From contig NZ_OBMI01000002.1 of assembly GCF_900199185.1 (NCBI RefSeq), positions 806,001 to 870,000 on the forward strand: DNA of 64,000 bases, given 5' to 3'. Origin of the DNA: Sphingomonas guangdongensis (GTDB lineage Bacteria > Pseudomonadota > Alphaproteobacteria > Sphingomonadales > Sphingomonadaceae). The position numbers were made by a program, and so were the translations under genes. Numbering within the stretch: position 1 is the first letter of the stretch; every line of letters starts with the position of its first letter. Positions 33,699 through 43,013 of the stretch are shown here, in pieces. Below the pieces are notes generated by a model. The model searched no databases. It was given only the letters and a program-made list of their open reading frames with translations, and was not told the DNA's origin.

Positions 33699-35924
33699 TC
33701 AAGGCTTCATCGTCGCGGCCGCCATCGTCACCGTCGACACCAGCGACCGATCGGTCGCGTCGCGGCCCACGGCCACCCGGTAGCGTCCGGCCGCGATCCG
33801 CCAGCCGGGCAGGCGGGTGTCATAATCGGCGATCACGCGCGGCTCGGCGGTGAGGGTCACCCGCTTGGTCTCGCCAGGCTTCAGCTCGACCCGGCGAAAG
33901 GCGGCAAGCCGCATCGGGGCGGTTGATCCCTCGCGCGCGACATAGACCTGCGGCACATCGGCGCCGGCGCGCTCGCCGGTGTTGATGACGTCGAGCGTGA
34001 CGGTCAGCGTCCGCCCGCCGGTCACGACAGGCGCGGCGTAGCGGAAGCTGGTGTAGCTGAGCCCGTGCCCGAACGGGAACAGCGGCTTCAGCCGCTTTCG
34101 CTCGTACCAGCGGTAGCCGACGTCCGCGCCCTCGACATAGTCGATCGGGAAGCTCTCGGCTTGAACGATGCCGTAGACCGCCGGGTCGCTCGCCGCGACG
34201 CGGTTGAGCCCGATGGGAAGGGGGCGGACCGGCTGCTTCTCGTCGGCGGGATAGGTGATCGGCAGACGGCCGGACGGGTTTACCCGGCCCGACAGGATGT
34301 TCGCGATCGCCTCGCCGCCGCGCTGGCCCGGGTACCAGGCCTGCACGACCGCGGGCACCTTGTCGATCCACGGCATGAGGACCGGGCCGCCGGTTTCCAG
34401 CACTGCCACCGTCCGAGGCTGCACGCCTGCCACCGCCGCGATCAGCGCGTCCTGGTGGTCGGGCAGGCGCAGGTTAGGAACGTCGTCGGCCTCGGTCGTC
34501 CACTGCGTCGCGAAGATGATCGCGAGGTCGGCTTGGCTGGCCGCTGCGAGCGTGGCGGAGAGGTTGCGTCCGTCGAGATAGTCGATCCGCGCGTCCGGCA
34601 GCGCCCGGCGGAGCGCCGCGAGCGGCGAGGAGGCGTGATAGGTGATGCGTGCGAAGCTGGCCGACCCGCCGTAGGCGAGCGGGATCTCGACCGGCGCGCC
34701 GCCGACCGAGCGGACCTGGCTCGATCCGCCGCCCGACAGCACGCCGACGTCGGCGTTTCCGCCGATCACCACGATGCGGCGGGCGGTGCGCGCGATCGGG
34801 AGCACGCCGTTCTCGTTCTTCAGAAGCACGATCCCCGCCTCCGCCGCCGCCTGCGCGACGTCGGCGTTGCGCCCGTAGTTGATCGGCTGGGCGGCGGCGG
34901 GCGGGGGCGCGTCGTATGCGCCGGTCTCGATCAGCCCGGTCAGGTAGCGCGCGACCATGTCGTCTAGGCGGCCGACCGGCACCTGCCCCTTCTGCACGGC
35001 ATCCTTCAACGGCGCGCCGAGGTAGAGCGCGCGGTCGAGCTCCTGCCCGGACTGCTGGTCGAGCCCTGCGGTCACCGCCTTGGCGGTCGAGTGCACGCCG
35101 CCCCAGTCGCTCATCACCCAGCCGGGATAGCCCCAGTCGCGCTTCAGCACCTTGTTCAGCAGGAAGTCGTTCTCGCAGGCCCAGTCGCCGTTCACCTTGT
35201 TGTAGGCGCACATGACAGAGCCGGGGCGCCCTTTCTCGATCGCGATCTGGAAGGCGAGCAGGTCGCTCATCCTGAGCGCCGCCTCGCCGATCCGGGCGTC
35301 GGCGACCATGCGGCCGGTTTCCTGCGCGTTGAGCGCGAAGTGCTTGACCGTGGAGACGATGCGGTTCGACTGAACACCCGCGATGTGCGCACCCGCCATC
35401 TCGCCGGCGAGCAGCGGATCCTCGCCCAGATACTCGAAATTGCGGCCGTTCCACGGATCGCGCGTCAGGTTGACGCCGCCGGCGAGGAGGACGTTGAAGC
35501 GCTTGGCGCGCGCCTCCGCCCCGATCATCGCGCCGCCCGCCCGCGCGGTCGCCGGATCGAAGGAAGCAGCGGTGGCGAGGCTGGAGGGAAGCGCGGTCGC
35601 GACATCGCCCTTGCGCTGCTCGACCTGGTTGGCGACGCCGAGCGAGGCGTCGCTCTCCCGCACGATCGGGATGCCGAGCCGGGGAAGGCCGTCGATGTGG
35701 CCGGCGGACGGGATCAGCTCTTCGCGCGTCTTGCCCGCGGCCATCGGCGGGAACAGGCCGTGGACCAGCGCGATCTTCTCATCGAGCGTCATCTGCGCGA
35801 CGATCCGGTCGGCCCGCGCCCGGGCTGCCGATGGTCGCGTCCCCCCCTCCTGCGACGCGCCTGCGCTCGCCAGCAGCGTCACGGCCGCGGCGCCGACCAG
35901 AGCCGTCGTGGAACCTCTCGCCAT
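33699..35924 (-). CDS. Glycoside hydrolase family 3 beta-glucosidase-like enzyme
   Basis: A 741-aa secreted or periplasmic enzyme (GGAGGGG eight bases before ATG 35924; signal sequence TTALVGAAAVTLLASAGASQ). GH3 landmarks are RLGIPIVRESDASLGV, VKHFALNAQETGR, SVMCAYNKVNGDWACENDFL, and VMSDWGGVHST, whose aspartate is the nucleophile. A C-terminal fibronectin III-like domain follows (LTVTLDVINTGERAGADVPQ). It should cleave beta-linked glucosides or xylosides. It borders the mobile element and is transcribed toward it, so it is the first chromosomal gene on this side. Confidence 0.9.
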   Translation of the reverse strand: MARGSTTALVGAAAVTLLASAGASQEGGTRPSAARARADRIVAQMTLDEKIALVHGLFPPMAAGKTREELIPSAGHIDGLPRLGIPIVRESDASLGVANQVEQRKGDVATALPSSLATAASFDPATARAGGAMIGAEARAKRFNVLLAGGVNLTRDPWNGRNFEYLGEDPLLAGEMAGAHIAGVQSNRIVSTVKHFALNAQETGRMVADARIGEAALRMSDLLAFQIAIEKGRPGSVMCAYNKVNGDWACENDFLLNKVLKRDWGYPGWVMSDWGGVHSTAKAVTAGLDQQSGQELDRALYLGAPLKDAVQKGQVPVGRLDDMVARYLTGLIETGAYDAPPPAAAQPINYGRNADVAQAAAEAGIVLLKNENGVLPIARTARRIVVIGGNADVGVLSGGGSSQVRSVGGAPVEIPLAYGGSASFARITYHASSPLAALRRALPDARIDYLDGRNLSATLAAASQADLAIIFATQWTTEADDVPNLRLPDHQDALIAAVAGVQPRTVAVLETGGPVLMPWIDKVPAVVQAWYPGQRGGEAIANILSGRVNPSGRLPITYPADEKQPVRPLPIGLNRVAASDPAVYGIVQAESFPIDYVEGADVGYRWYERKRLKPLFPFGHGLSYTSFRYAAPVVTGGRTLTVTLDVINTGERAGADVPQVYVAREGSTAPMRLAAFRRVELKPGETKRVTLTAEPRVIADYDTRLPGWRIAAGRYRVAVGRDATDRSLVSTVTMAAATMKP

Positions 35925-36042
35925 AGCAATCCCCTCCCGCGCGGACCCTCCGCGACTGTCGGGCGCTATCGAGCATGATTTGCCGGCTGTCACAACCGGC
36001 CCCGTGACGCGCAGCAGCCGCAGATGCCCGCCGGGGAAGCGG

Positions 36043-37386
36043 TCAGCGGCTCGCCAGCAGCGCACCGCCGCCGTCGCGGCCGTAGACGTCGTCGCGGTAG
36101 ACCAGCCGGTCCTGCTCGGCCGCGACGGTCAGATAGGTGATGTAGACCGGCACCGGTGTCGGCAGGTCCACCCGCCGCTCGGGCGCTCCGCCTGTCGGCA
36201 GCGGCCGGCCGAACAGCCAGCGGCCGAGCCGGGGCGCGTCCTCCAGCCGGACGCAGCCGGACGAGAACAGCCGGTCGGTCTCCTTCAGCAGCGCCTTCTC
36301 CGGCGTGTCGTGCAGGTAGACGCCGAGTTCGTTAGGGAACATGAACTTGACGCGACCCATGCCGTTGCCCGGTCCGGGCAACTGGCGCAGCCGGAGCTCG
36401 GTGCGGCCGTCCGCGACGGCGCGCCAGTCGACCTTCTCGAGCGGCACGGCGGCGGCGTTCTCCGACCAGTCGGCGAGCGCCTGGAACCGCTTGGCGCGAA
36501 GCACGCCGACGCCCTTCGCCAGCACTTCCGGCGCGTAGCGGTTGCGGGCGAGATCGGGGGGCACGTTCCAGTAAGGGTTGACGCTTGCGTAGCGGATCAG
36601 CGCGGCCATCATCGGCGTCGGCTCGCTCGGTTTGCCGACAACGACGCGCATGGTCCCGACCACGCGGTTGTCCTCGTACATCCACAGCCGCGCTGCGGCC
36701 GCATCGACCAGGACGAAGCGCTTCCCCGGGTTGGCGGGCAGCGCCCTCAGCCGATCGAGGTTGCGGCGGACGAGCGTCCACGCCGCGTCGTCCGCCGCGA
36801 TTCTGTCGCCGTTCAGCGCGGCGGACCGGCGGAGCGCGCCGTACGCCGGGTTCATCCAGGCGAAGTCACGCAGGTGCGTGTCGAGTGACGGGGCAGCGGC
36901 CGCTGCGGCGAGCAGTTCGGTGGCGGTGGCGGGGCGCGGGCGGAGCGGCTGGTCGGCGTAGATCATGCCGACGTCCGGCGCCTCGCGCAGATCGCGGGCG
37001 TAGGCGACGAAGGCGGCGGAGAGCTGCAGCTCGGCGCGGGCAAGATCGCGCGGCGAGCCGTCTCGTGCCCTGTCGATTGCGGCGCGCAGGGCGCGCGGGC
37101 GGTAGTCATCGGGATCGAGCCCGTCCAGATCGGCGGTCTCGATCAGGGCGAGCAGCGTCTCCGCCGCGGGCGACAGGACGCCGTCGCTGATCCAGAGCGG
37201 ACGATGCGCGTTGATGCGGTAGAAGCCGGTGACGCTGCGCGGTCCGCCGACCGAGCGGATCGCGGCGCCGAGATCGGACGCGGGCGCCTGCGCCGCTGCG
37301 CCGGAACCCGCGACGATCAGCAGGGCCAAGAAGGGAGCGACCACCCGCCGCCTCAAGCGGCGGGTGGCCATTGTACGCATCGACAT
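36043..37386 (-). CDS. L,D-transpeptidase (YcbB/LdtD-like)
   Basis: A 447-aa periplasmic enzyme: signal peptide (FLALLIVAGSGAAAQA), an N-terminal scaffold domain, then the YkuD catalytic domain with NELGVYLHDTPEKALL and the histidine/cysteine motif TDRLFSSGCVRLEDAPRL. The cysteine is the nucleophile that forms 3-3 cross-links or attaches lipoproteins to peptidoglycan. Length and layout match YcbB-type proteins. It ends 14 nt before the DUF4142 gene start region and is transcribed after it. Confidence 0.9.
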   Translation of the reverse strand: MSMRTMATRRLRRRVVAPFLALLIVAGSGAAAQAPASDLGAAIRSVGGPRSVTGFYRINAHRPLWISDGVLSPAAETLLALIETADLDGLDPDDYRPRALRAAIDRARDGSPRDLARAELQLSAAFVAYARDLREAPDVGMIYADQPLRPRPATATELLAAAAAAPSLDTHLRDFAWMNPAYGALRRSAALNGDRIAADDAAWTLVRRNLDRLRALPANPGKRFVLVDAAAARLWMYEDNRVVGTMRVVVGKPSEPTPMMAALIRYASVNPYWNVPPDLARNRYAPEVLAKGVGVLRAKRFQALADWSENAAAVPLEKVDWRAVADGRTELRLRQLPGPGNGMGRVKFMFPNELGVYLHDTPEKALLKETDRLFSSGCVRLEDAPRLGRWLFGRPLPTGGAPERRVDLPTPVPVYITYLTVAAEQDRLVYRDDVYGRDGGGALLASR

Positions 37387-37400
37387 GACAGCGGCGTCGA

Positions 37401-37979
37401 TCAGCCGCGCTCGCCCGCACGGACCGGGGCGGGCGGGGGCGGCGGCGCATAATCGGGCAGCCCCTGTGCCTGCGACAGGTGCTGCTGGATGATCGGCACC
37501 GTGCGCGTCGCGACGTCGCGAAACGCGGGCAGGTCACCGCCCGATGCGTAGTTCTGGTGCAGCATCAGCGCCTGCTCGTGCCCGGCGATCTGCTCGCGCT
37601 TGTAGGTCGCGTCGAAGTCGCTCATTCCGGCGCTGCGCACCCGCTCCAGCGCGGCGGCCTGCGGCGGCAGAAGGGTGGGCGGCGGCAGGTTGAGGCCGGC
37701 ACGCTGCGCGGCCGCCATCATGTCCTGCGTCGTGCGGGTGTGATGGTCGATCATCATCTGCGCGAATGAGCGCACCGCCGGGTTGCGCGAACGCTCAAGT
37801 GCGAGGCGGCTCGACTCGATCTCGAACAGGTCGCTGCTGCCGGCCATCGCGGCGAAGCCCGGTGCGCTCAGCGGCGACATCGGATCGGCGGCGGGCGGCG
37901 GCGGCGCAATATCCTCCTCGGTCTGGGTGCAGCCCATCAGCAGCACGGCGGCTCCCATGGCGGTCAGCAAGGCTTTCAT
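37401..37979 (-). CDS. DUF4142 outer-membrane lipoprotein
   Basis: A 192-aa lipoprotein: signal sequence with lipobox LLMGC (cysteine at about 17), a proline-rich linker, and the DUF4142 domain, ferritin-like helices with SRLALERSRNPAVRSFAQMM, IDHHTRTTQDMMAAAQRAGL, DFDATYKREQIAGHEQAL and FRDVATRTVPIIQQHL. Family members are often stress-associated or cell-envelope proteins of unknown activity. It is 14 nt upstream of the L,D-transpeptidase and in the same direction. Confidence 0.88.
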   Translation of the reverse strand: MKALLTAMGAAVLLMGCTQTEEDIAPPPPAADPMSPLSAPGFAAMAGSSDLFEIESSRLALERSRNPAVRSFAQMMIDHHTRTTQDMMAAAQRAGLNLPPPTLLPPQAAALERVRSAGMSDFDATYKREQIAGHEQALMLHQNYASGGDLPAFRDVATRTVPIIQQHLSQAQGLPDYAPPPPPAPVRAGERG

Positions 37980-38050
37980 CCGTATCTCTCCCGTTGATCG
38001 CTGGATGCCCGCTCTACGCAGGCATCATTGGATTGTTCCGCGCCCGTCGC

Positions 38051-40435
38051 TCACGCCGCCACGCTGTCCGGCAGCTGGACAGCGCCGGCGTCATGCGCCC
38101 AGCGTGCCGCCAGCCGGCGATAGGTCGCCAGCGCCTGGCCGACGACCTGATCCATATTATAGTAGCGGTAGGTCGCGAGCCGACCGACGAAGCTGACGTC
38201 CCGCTCCGCCAGGGCCAACGCCTCGTAGCGCTTGTAGAGCGCCTGGTTCTCAGCCCGCGGGATCGTATAATAGGGGTCGCCCTCCGCGCTCGGGTACTCG
38301 AAGGTGACGCTGGTGTTAGGCGCCCGCTGTCCGGTCAGGTGCTTGTACTCGGTCACACGCGTGTGCGGCGTCGCTTCAACGGGATAGTTGACGAAGGCGA
38401 CCGGCTGGTACTGCTCCTGCGCGAACGTCTCGTGACGGAAGCGGAGCGAGCGGTACGGCAGCTTGCCGTAGCGATGACCGAAATACTCGTCGATCGGGCC
38501 GGTGAAGACCAGGTGGTCGTGTGCGTAGGCGTGCCGCACCTCGGCGAAGTCGACGCCGAGCAGCAGATCGATGTGGGGGTGGTCCAGCATCCGCTCGAAC
38601 ATCCGGGTGTAACCCTCGGCCGGCATCGCCTGGTAGGTGTCGGTGAAGTAGCGATCGTCCGTGCTGGTGCGGGTCGGCACCCGCGCGGTGACCGACTTGT
38701 CGAGCTCGGACGGGTCCATGCCCCACTGCTTGCGCGTGTAGCCTTGGAAGAAGGTCTCGTAGAGCTCGCGGCCGACCGCGGAGATCACCACGTCGGCGGA
38801 GGTTCGCACCACCTCCACCGGCTCGGCACGGGAGGCGAGAAAGGCGGCGGCCTCGTCCTCCGTCCGCAGGTCGAGGCCGTAGAGCAGGTTTAGCGTCGTC
38901 CGGTTGATCGGCATCGGCATCAGCCGTCCATCAACCGACGCCAGCACCCGGTGCTCGTACGGCCGCCATTCCGTAAATCGCGACAGATAGTCGAACACGT
39001 CGGCCGAGTTGGTGTGAAAGATGTGCGGGCCATATTGGTGGATCAGCACGCCTGCGTCGTCCAGCCGGTCGAAGGCGTTCCCGGCGATGGGCGGGCGGCG
39101 GTCGACCACCAGCACCCGCTTGCCGGCGTCGGCGGCCAGCCGCTCCGCCATCACCGCGCCGGCGAAGCCCGCGCCCACCACCATGACGTCGTAGCGCTTG
39201 GATCGATGTACCGAAGGGACCGCCGCGGCGGCGGCTAGCGGGCGTTGTCGGGCGGCCATGACCTTTCCGATCAGCGCAGCCATCTCGGCGTGCACCTTGT
39301 CCCAGCTGCCCTGGGCGAGCAGCGCGTCGACTTCGTCACGCCATTCGGACGATGCCCGCAGCGTCAGCGCTTCCGCGCACGCCGCGACGAAGGCGTCGGG
39401 CGTCGCGGCGATCCGAACCGCCGCGACCGAACCATAGTGCCGGATCACGTCGGTGACGGGCGTGGAAACGACCGGGCAGCCGGCGGCCAGGTACTCGGGC
39501 GTCTTGGTGGGGCTGATGAAGCGGGTGGCGTCGTTGATCGCGAACGGCATCAGAGCGACGTCCCAACCGCGCAGATAGTCGGGCAGGGCGGCGTAGTCGC
39601 GTCCGCCGATATAGTGGATGTTGTGGCGGCGGGGCAGGTCGTGCTCGCTGATCTTCACGACCGGCCCGACGATCACGAGCGACCAGTCCGGACGCTGGTC
39701 GGCCACGGCGGCGAGCAGCGCCAGGTCCATCCGCTCGTCAACCACGCCGTAGAAGCCGAGCCGCGGACGCGGGATCGCCCGCTGGTCGTCCGGTTCGCGC
39801 CCCGGCTCACGCGCCGCCGCGAAATGCGCGACATCGACGCTGGAGGGAAAGGGGTGGACGCTCGGGTGTCGGTCGCGCTTTGCCTCGAACAGGCTGTAGC
39901 CGCCGGTGAACACCAGATCGGCCTGGTCGAGCAGGCGCTGCTCCAGCGGCAGCAGCGTCGCCGGCGCGCCCTTGAAGTTCGCCAGCTCGTCCATGCAATC
40001 GTACACGACCGCGTTCGCCGCCCGGTGCTCCGAAAGGGGGAGCATCATCGGCGTGTAGTACCAGCGAACGAGGCGATCGACCGGTCGCACGTCGAGTAAG
40101 CCGTCGAGCAACGATCGGAGCGCAGCGGTTTCCGCGTCCGCGGAAAGGCCGGCAGGAAGCGTCGGAGTGGCGACGGTGACGCCGGTCTTTGGGCAGCGGC
40201 GGGTGCCGAGCGAGGGGCCCTGCGCGCCGTGGACTGGCTCCTCCCAGTACACGACGTCTGCCGTGCGCGCAAAGCGGCTCATCAGGTGCTGCGGCCGCTG
40301 GAACACGAAATTCCAACGCAGATGGCTGAAAGAGATCAGGGTGGTCGCGCTGTCAGACGCGGAGCCGATGGTCGTGCTGGGGCTCCGCGTCGTCTGATCT
40401 ATGCGCCGACCCTTGCTGATGGTGAACGTGACCAA
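38051..40435 (-). CDS. Glycosyltransferase fused to UDP-galactopyranose mutase
   Basis: A 794-aa fusion. Residues 1 to about 400 are a GT-B glycosyltransferase (HLRWNFVFQRPQHLMSRFAR, VVYDCMDELANFKGAP, RLGFYGVVDERMDLALLAAV, FISPTKTPEYLAAGCPVVST). From about 415 a FAD-dependent UDP-galactopyranose mutase begins with DVMVVGAGFAGAVMAERLA and GNAFDRLDDAGVLIHQYGPH, with YKHLTGQRAPNTSVTFEYPS and a PYYTIPRAENQALYKRY end. The mutase makes UDP-galactofuranose; the transferase could use it for polysaccharide or glycolipid. The fusion is the notable feature; a frame-preserving join with no separate stop is visible. Confidence 0.9.
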   Translation of the reverse strand: MVTFTISKGRRIDQTTRSPSTTIGSASDSATTLISFSHLRWNFVFQRPQHLMSRFARTADVVYWEEPVHGAQGPSLGTRRCPKTGVTVATPTLPAGLSADAETAALRSLLDGLLDVRPVDRLVRWYYTPMMLPLSEHRAANAVVYDCMDELANFKGAPATLLPLEQRLLDQADLVFTGGYSLFEAKRDRHPSVHPFPSSVDVAHFAAAREPGREPDDQRAIPRPRLGFYGVVDERMDLALLAAVADQRPDWSLVIVGPVVKISEHDLPRRHNIHYIGGRDYAALPDYLRGWDVALMPFAINDATRFISPTKTPEYLAAGCPVVSTPVTDVIRHYGSVAAVRIAATPDAFVAACAEALTLRASSEWRDEVDALLAQGSWDKVHAEMAALIGKVMAARQRPLAAAAAVPSVHRSKRYDVMVVGAGFAGAVMAERLAADAGKRVLVVDRRPPIAGNAFDRLDDAGVLIHQYGPHIFHTNSADVFDYLSRFTEWRPYEHRVLASVDGRLMPMPINRTTLNLLYGLDLRTEDEAAAFLASRAEPVEVVRTSADVVISAVGRELYETFFQGYTRKQWGMDPSELDKSVTARVPTRTSTDDRYFTDTYQAMPAEGYTRMFERMLDHPHIDLLLGVDFAEVRHAYAHDHLVFTGPIDEYFGHRYGKLPYRSLRFRHETFAQEQYQPVAFVNYPVEATPHTRVTEYKHLTGQRAPNTSVTFEYPSAEGDPYYTIPRAENQALYKRYEALALAERDVSFVGRLATYRYYNMDQVVGQALATYRRLAARWAHDAGAVQLPDSVAA

Positions 40436-40656
40436 TTTGCAAGGACCGGTGGCGTTCCAGAAACCTAGTCAAAACAACATCTTAACATGGATTATGTACA
40501 CAGATTGGGAAGTGGGAGCGACACCCGGGCAGGCTATGAACCTCGCTTCTATTTGGTTCCCTCGGTCAGCCGACTTTTTTGGCGTACCGTCCCTGGACAA
40601 GCTTAACCTTTGATTCACCTTTGAGGCGATGGCCGGAGCGACGTATCGAAAGGCGC

Positions 40657-40797
40657 ATGAAACAGCGTCACCCCTTCCGCCGCACGCTCACGCTGCACCA
40701 GGTCGATCATGAGGTCGCGCGTGACGATAATGACCTGAAGCTCTTCGCACTGAGCTTCACGGCCTTCTTTGTGTGCTTTTACACCTTCGTCGCCTGA
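40657..40797 (+). CDS. Small membrane protein
   Basis: A 46-aa protein MKQRHPFRRTLTLHQVDHEV followed by RDDNDLKLFALSFTAFFVCF and a hydrophobic end. Similar short proteins appear in sphingomonad genomes, as best I can recall. The stop is three nt before the end of the LplT-like gene on the opposite strand, so the two are convergent. No function is known. Confidence 0.55.
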   Translation: MKQRHPFRRTLTLHQVDHEVARDDNDLKLFALSFTAFFVCFYTFVA

Positions 40798-40800
40798 TCC

Positions 40801-42090
40801 TCAGTCGCAGGCGCGGTGGAGCTTCTGCGCGAGCCAGGCCGAGAACAGGCACATGCCGGCGACGATCAGCAGCATGTCTTCCGGCACCACGCCGGCAGCG
40901 GTGACGCCGAGCACCGCAACCGAGCCGATCGTCATCGCGCCGGCGTTCACGGCATTGTTCGCCGCGACCGTGCGGGCGGTCTGGTCCTTGGTAACGGTGG
41001 TGGTCAGGAAGGCGTAGAGCGGCACCACGAACATGCCGCCGGCGATCGCGATCGCGATCAGCGTCGCGCTGATCAGCCAGCCCTGCGGCATCGCGAAGAA
41101 CTGCGCCACCGAGTAGAGCGTGCCGGCGGGTGCGGCCGGGAAGCCGCGCACCTCCGCCGAGAAGATCACCACCAGCACCGCCATCGCGATGACCGACGCA
41201 GGCGAGTAGCGCGCCGAGATGGTCCCGCGCAGCAGCACGTTGATGATCACCGAGCCAATCGCGACTCCAACGGAGAAGGTTGCGACTGTCAGGCTCGCGA
41301 CCTCCTGACTGGAGGTGAGGACATTCTTGACCAGCGGCGGGAAGATGATGATCAGCACCGCCCCGATCGTCCAGAAGAAGCTTATCGCCAGGATGGCGAG
41401 GAACAGTCGCGGGATGTGCATGGTCGCGGCGACCAGTCGCCACGAAGAAGTCAGCGGGTTGAAGTTGATCCTGAGCTCCGGTCCCAGTCGCGGGGCCGCC
41501 GGCACCAGCCGGGCCGTCGACCACCCGACCAGCGCCACGATCAGGACCAGGGCGGCCGCCGCCTCTACCCGCAACCAGCCTGCGATCACCGTGCCGAGCA
41601 GGATCGAGATATAGGTACCCGCTTCGATCAGCCCGGTGCCGCCGAGCACCTCGTCGTCCTGGAGGTGCTGCGGCAGGATCGCGTATTTGATCGGGCCGAA
41701 GAAGGTCGAGTGGATGCCGAGCATCAGCACCGCCGACAGCATCATCGCGAGTCCGACGGACGTGTAGCCGGCCTTTGCGGCGAGCAGCCCGGCGCCTCCG
41801 AAGACCATGATGAAGATCTCGGCGGTCTTGACCAGCCGGATGATTCGCGACTTGTCGAAGGTGTCGGCAAGCTGCCCAGACAGGGCGGAGAGGACGAAGA
41901 AGGGCAGGATAGCCAGCCCGGTCGCCAGCGCGTTGAAGTGCGCCTCCGCAGCCGCGTCATTGTAGATGTGGTAGGTCGCGAACAGCACCATCGCCTGTTT
42001 GAACAGGTTGTCGTTGAAGGCGCCTAGGAACTGGGTGACGAAGAGCGGAAGGAAGCGGCGCTCCTTCAGCAGCCCGAGGGCGGTGATCAT
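40801..42090 (-). CDS. MFS transporter, LplT-like lysophospholipid transporter
   Basis: A 429-aa, 12-helix MFS protein starting ITALGLLKERRFLPLFVTQF and LGAFNDNLFKQAMVLFATYH, the signature of LplT-type inner-membrane lysophospholipid flippases. In E. coli LplT works with the acyltransferase Aas; here no Aas domain is fused and none is adjacent. pgsA, another phospholipid gene, is divergent and begins 117 nt away, which supports a lipid role. Substrate is inferred. Confidence 0.85.
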   Translation of the reverse strand: MITALGLLKERRFLPLFVTQFLGAFNDNLFKQAMVLFATYHIYNDAAAEAHFNALATGLAILPFFVLSALSGQLADTFDKSRIIRLVKTAEIFIMVFGGAGLLAAKAGYTSVGLAMMLSAVLMLGIHSTFFGPIKYAILPQHLQDDEVLGGTGLIEAGTYISILLGTVIAGWLRVEAAAALVLIVALVGWSTARLVPAAPRLGPELRINFNPLTSSWRLVAATMHIPRLFLAILAISFFWTIGAVLIIIFPPLVKNVLTSSQEVASLTVATFSVGVAIGSVIINVLLRGTISARYSPASVIAMAVLVVIFSAEVRGFPAAPAGTLYSVAQFFAMPQGWLISATLIAIAIAGGMFVVPLYAFLTTTVTKDQTARTVAANNAVNAGAMTIGSVAVLGVTAAGVVPEDMLLIVAGMCLFSAWLAQKLHRACD

Positions 42091-42207
42091 CTGGTCCGGG
42101 CGCCCTGGCCGTTACTCACTGGGCCGGAGCCTTAGCCCAGCGTAGGTCGGCGCGGCAACGCCGATTGCGTGGCCGCCGCGCCCGGCGTAAGCCGCTCGCC
42201 GACCGCC

Positions 42208-42762
42208 ATGCTGACGCTTCCCAACCTGCTGACGCTCTCCCGCATCGTCACGGTGCCGCTGCTCGTCGCCTTCCTGTGGTGGCCGCGGTGGGAGGCGGGC
42301 TACGCGATCGGCTTCGCGATCTACTGCCTGATGGGGATCACCGACTACTTCGACGGCTATCTGGCGCGCGCGCAGGGCACGGTGTCGAAGCTCGGCGTGT
42401 TCCTCGATCCGATTGCCGACAAGATCATGGTCGCGGCGGTCATCCTGATGCTGGTCGGCACCCACGACATCGAAGGCGTGCATCTGATCGCGGCACTGGT
42501 CATCCTGCTGCGTGAGATCACGGTGTCGGGGCTGCGCGAGTTCCTGGGCGGCATCCAGGTGTCGATACCGGTGTCACGCCTCGCCAAGTGGAAGACGACG
42601 CTGCAGTTGGTCGCGCTCGGCGCGCTGATCCTCGGGGGGGCGGTGCCGCAATTCGGGTTCGTCAAGCTGGTCGGGTTGGCGAGCCTGTGGGGCGCGGCCG
42701 CGCTGACGCTGGTCACCGGATGGGACTACCTCCGCGTCGGCCTGAAGCACATGGATACGTGA
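42208..42762 (+). CDS. pgsA: CDP-diacylglycerol-glycerol-3-phosphate 3-phosphatidyltransferase
   Basis: A 184-aa membrane enzyme making phosphatidylglycerophosphate, the first step to phosphatidylglycerol. The CDP-alcohol phosphotransferase motif D-x2-DG-x2-AR-x8-G-x3-D-x3-D is present as DYFDGYLAR, then GVFLDPIADK. LTLPNLLTLSRIVTVPLLVA gives the N-terminal helix. Stop overlaps the moaD ATG (TGATG), so moaD and moaE are translated with it. Start chosen as ATG 42208, since longer forms add a charged non-homologous tail. Confidence 0.95.
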   Translation: MLTLPNLLTLSRIVTVPLLVAFLWWPRWEAGYAIGFAIYCLMGITDYFDGYLARAQGTVSKLGVFLDPIADKIMVAAVILMLVGTHDIEGVHLIAALVILLREITVSGLREFLGGIQVSIPVSRLAKWKTTLQLVALGALILGGAVPQFGFVKLVGLASLWGAAALTLVTGWDYLRVGLKHMDT

Positions 42763-43013
42763 TGGACCTGCTCTACTTCGCCTGGGTGCGCGAGGCGGTC
42801 GGGACGGGCAGCGAGCGGGTCGATCCGCCGGCGGGGGTGACGTCTGTCGCCGCGCTGCTCGACTGGCTCGCGGCACGCAGCCCGGGCCATGCCGCCGCCT
42901 TCGCCGATCGTACCCGGCTGCGCGCGGCGGTCGACCAGGTGTTCGTGGCACTGGACGCGCCGATCGCGGACGCGCGCGAAGTCGCGATCTTCCCGCCCGT
43001 GACCGGCGGATGA
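42762..43013 (+). CDS. moaD: Molybdopterin synthase small subunit MoaD
   Basis: An 83-aa ubiquitin-like sulfur carrier (MDLLYFAWVREAVGTGSERV) ending in the essential di-glycine (IFPPVTGG), whose C-terminus is thiocarboxylated and donates sulfur to molybdopterin precursor Z. Starts within the pgsA stop and ends within the moaE start (ATGA), so all three are tightly coupled. Confidence 0.95.
   Translation: MDLLYFAWVREAVGTGSERVDPPAGVTSVAALLDWLAARSPGHAAAFADRTRLRAAVDQVFVALDAPIADAREVAIFPPVTGG

Noticed and set aside
33184..33700. An attachment site (attR) of the element
   Set aside because: A direct repeat with the left end is needed and the left end is outside the window; no tRNA fragment or recombinase gene is present nearby.
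41000..42027. Long plus-strand frame opposite the LplT-like gene
   Set aside because: The minus strand encodes a clear 12-helix transporter. The opposite frame is strongly charged and repetitive.
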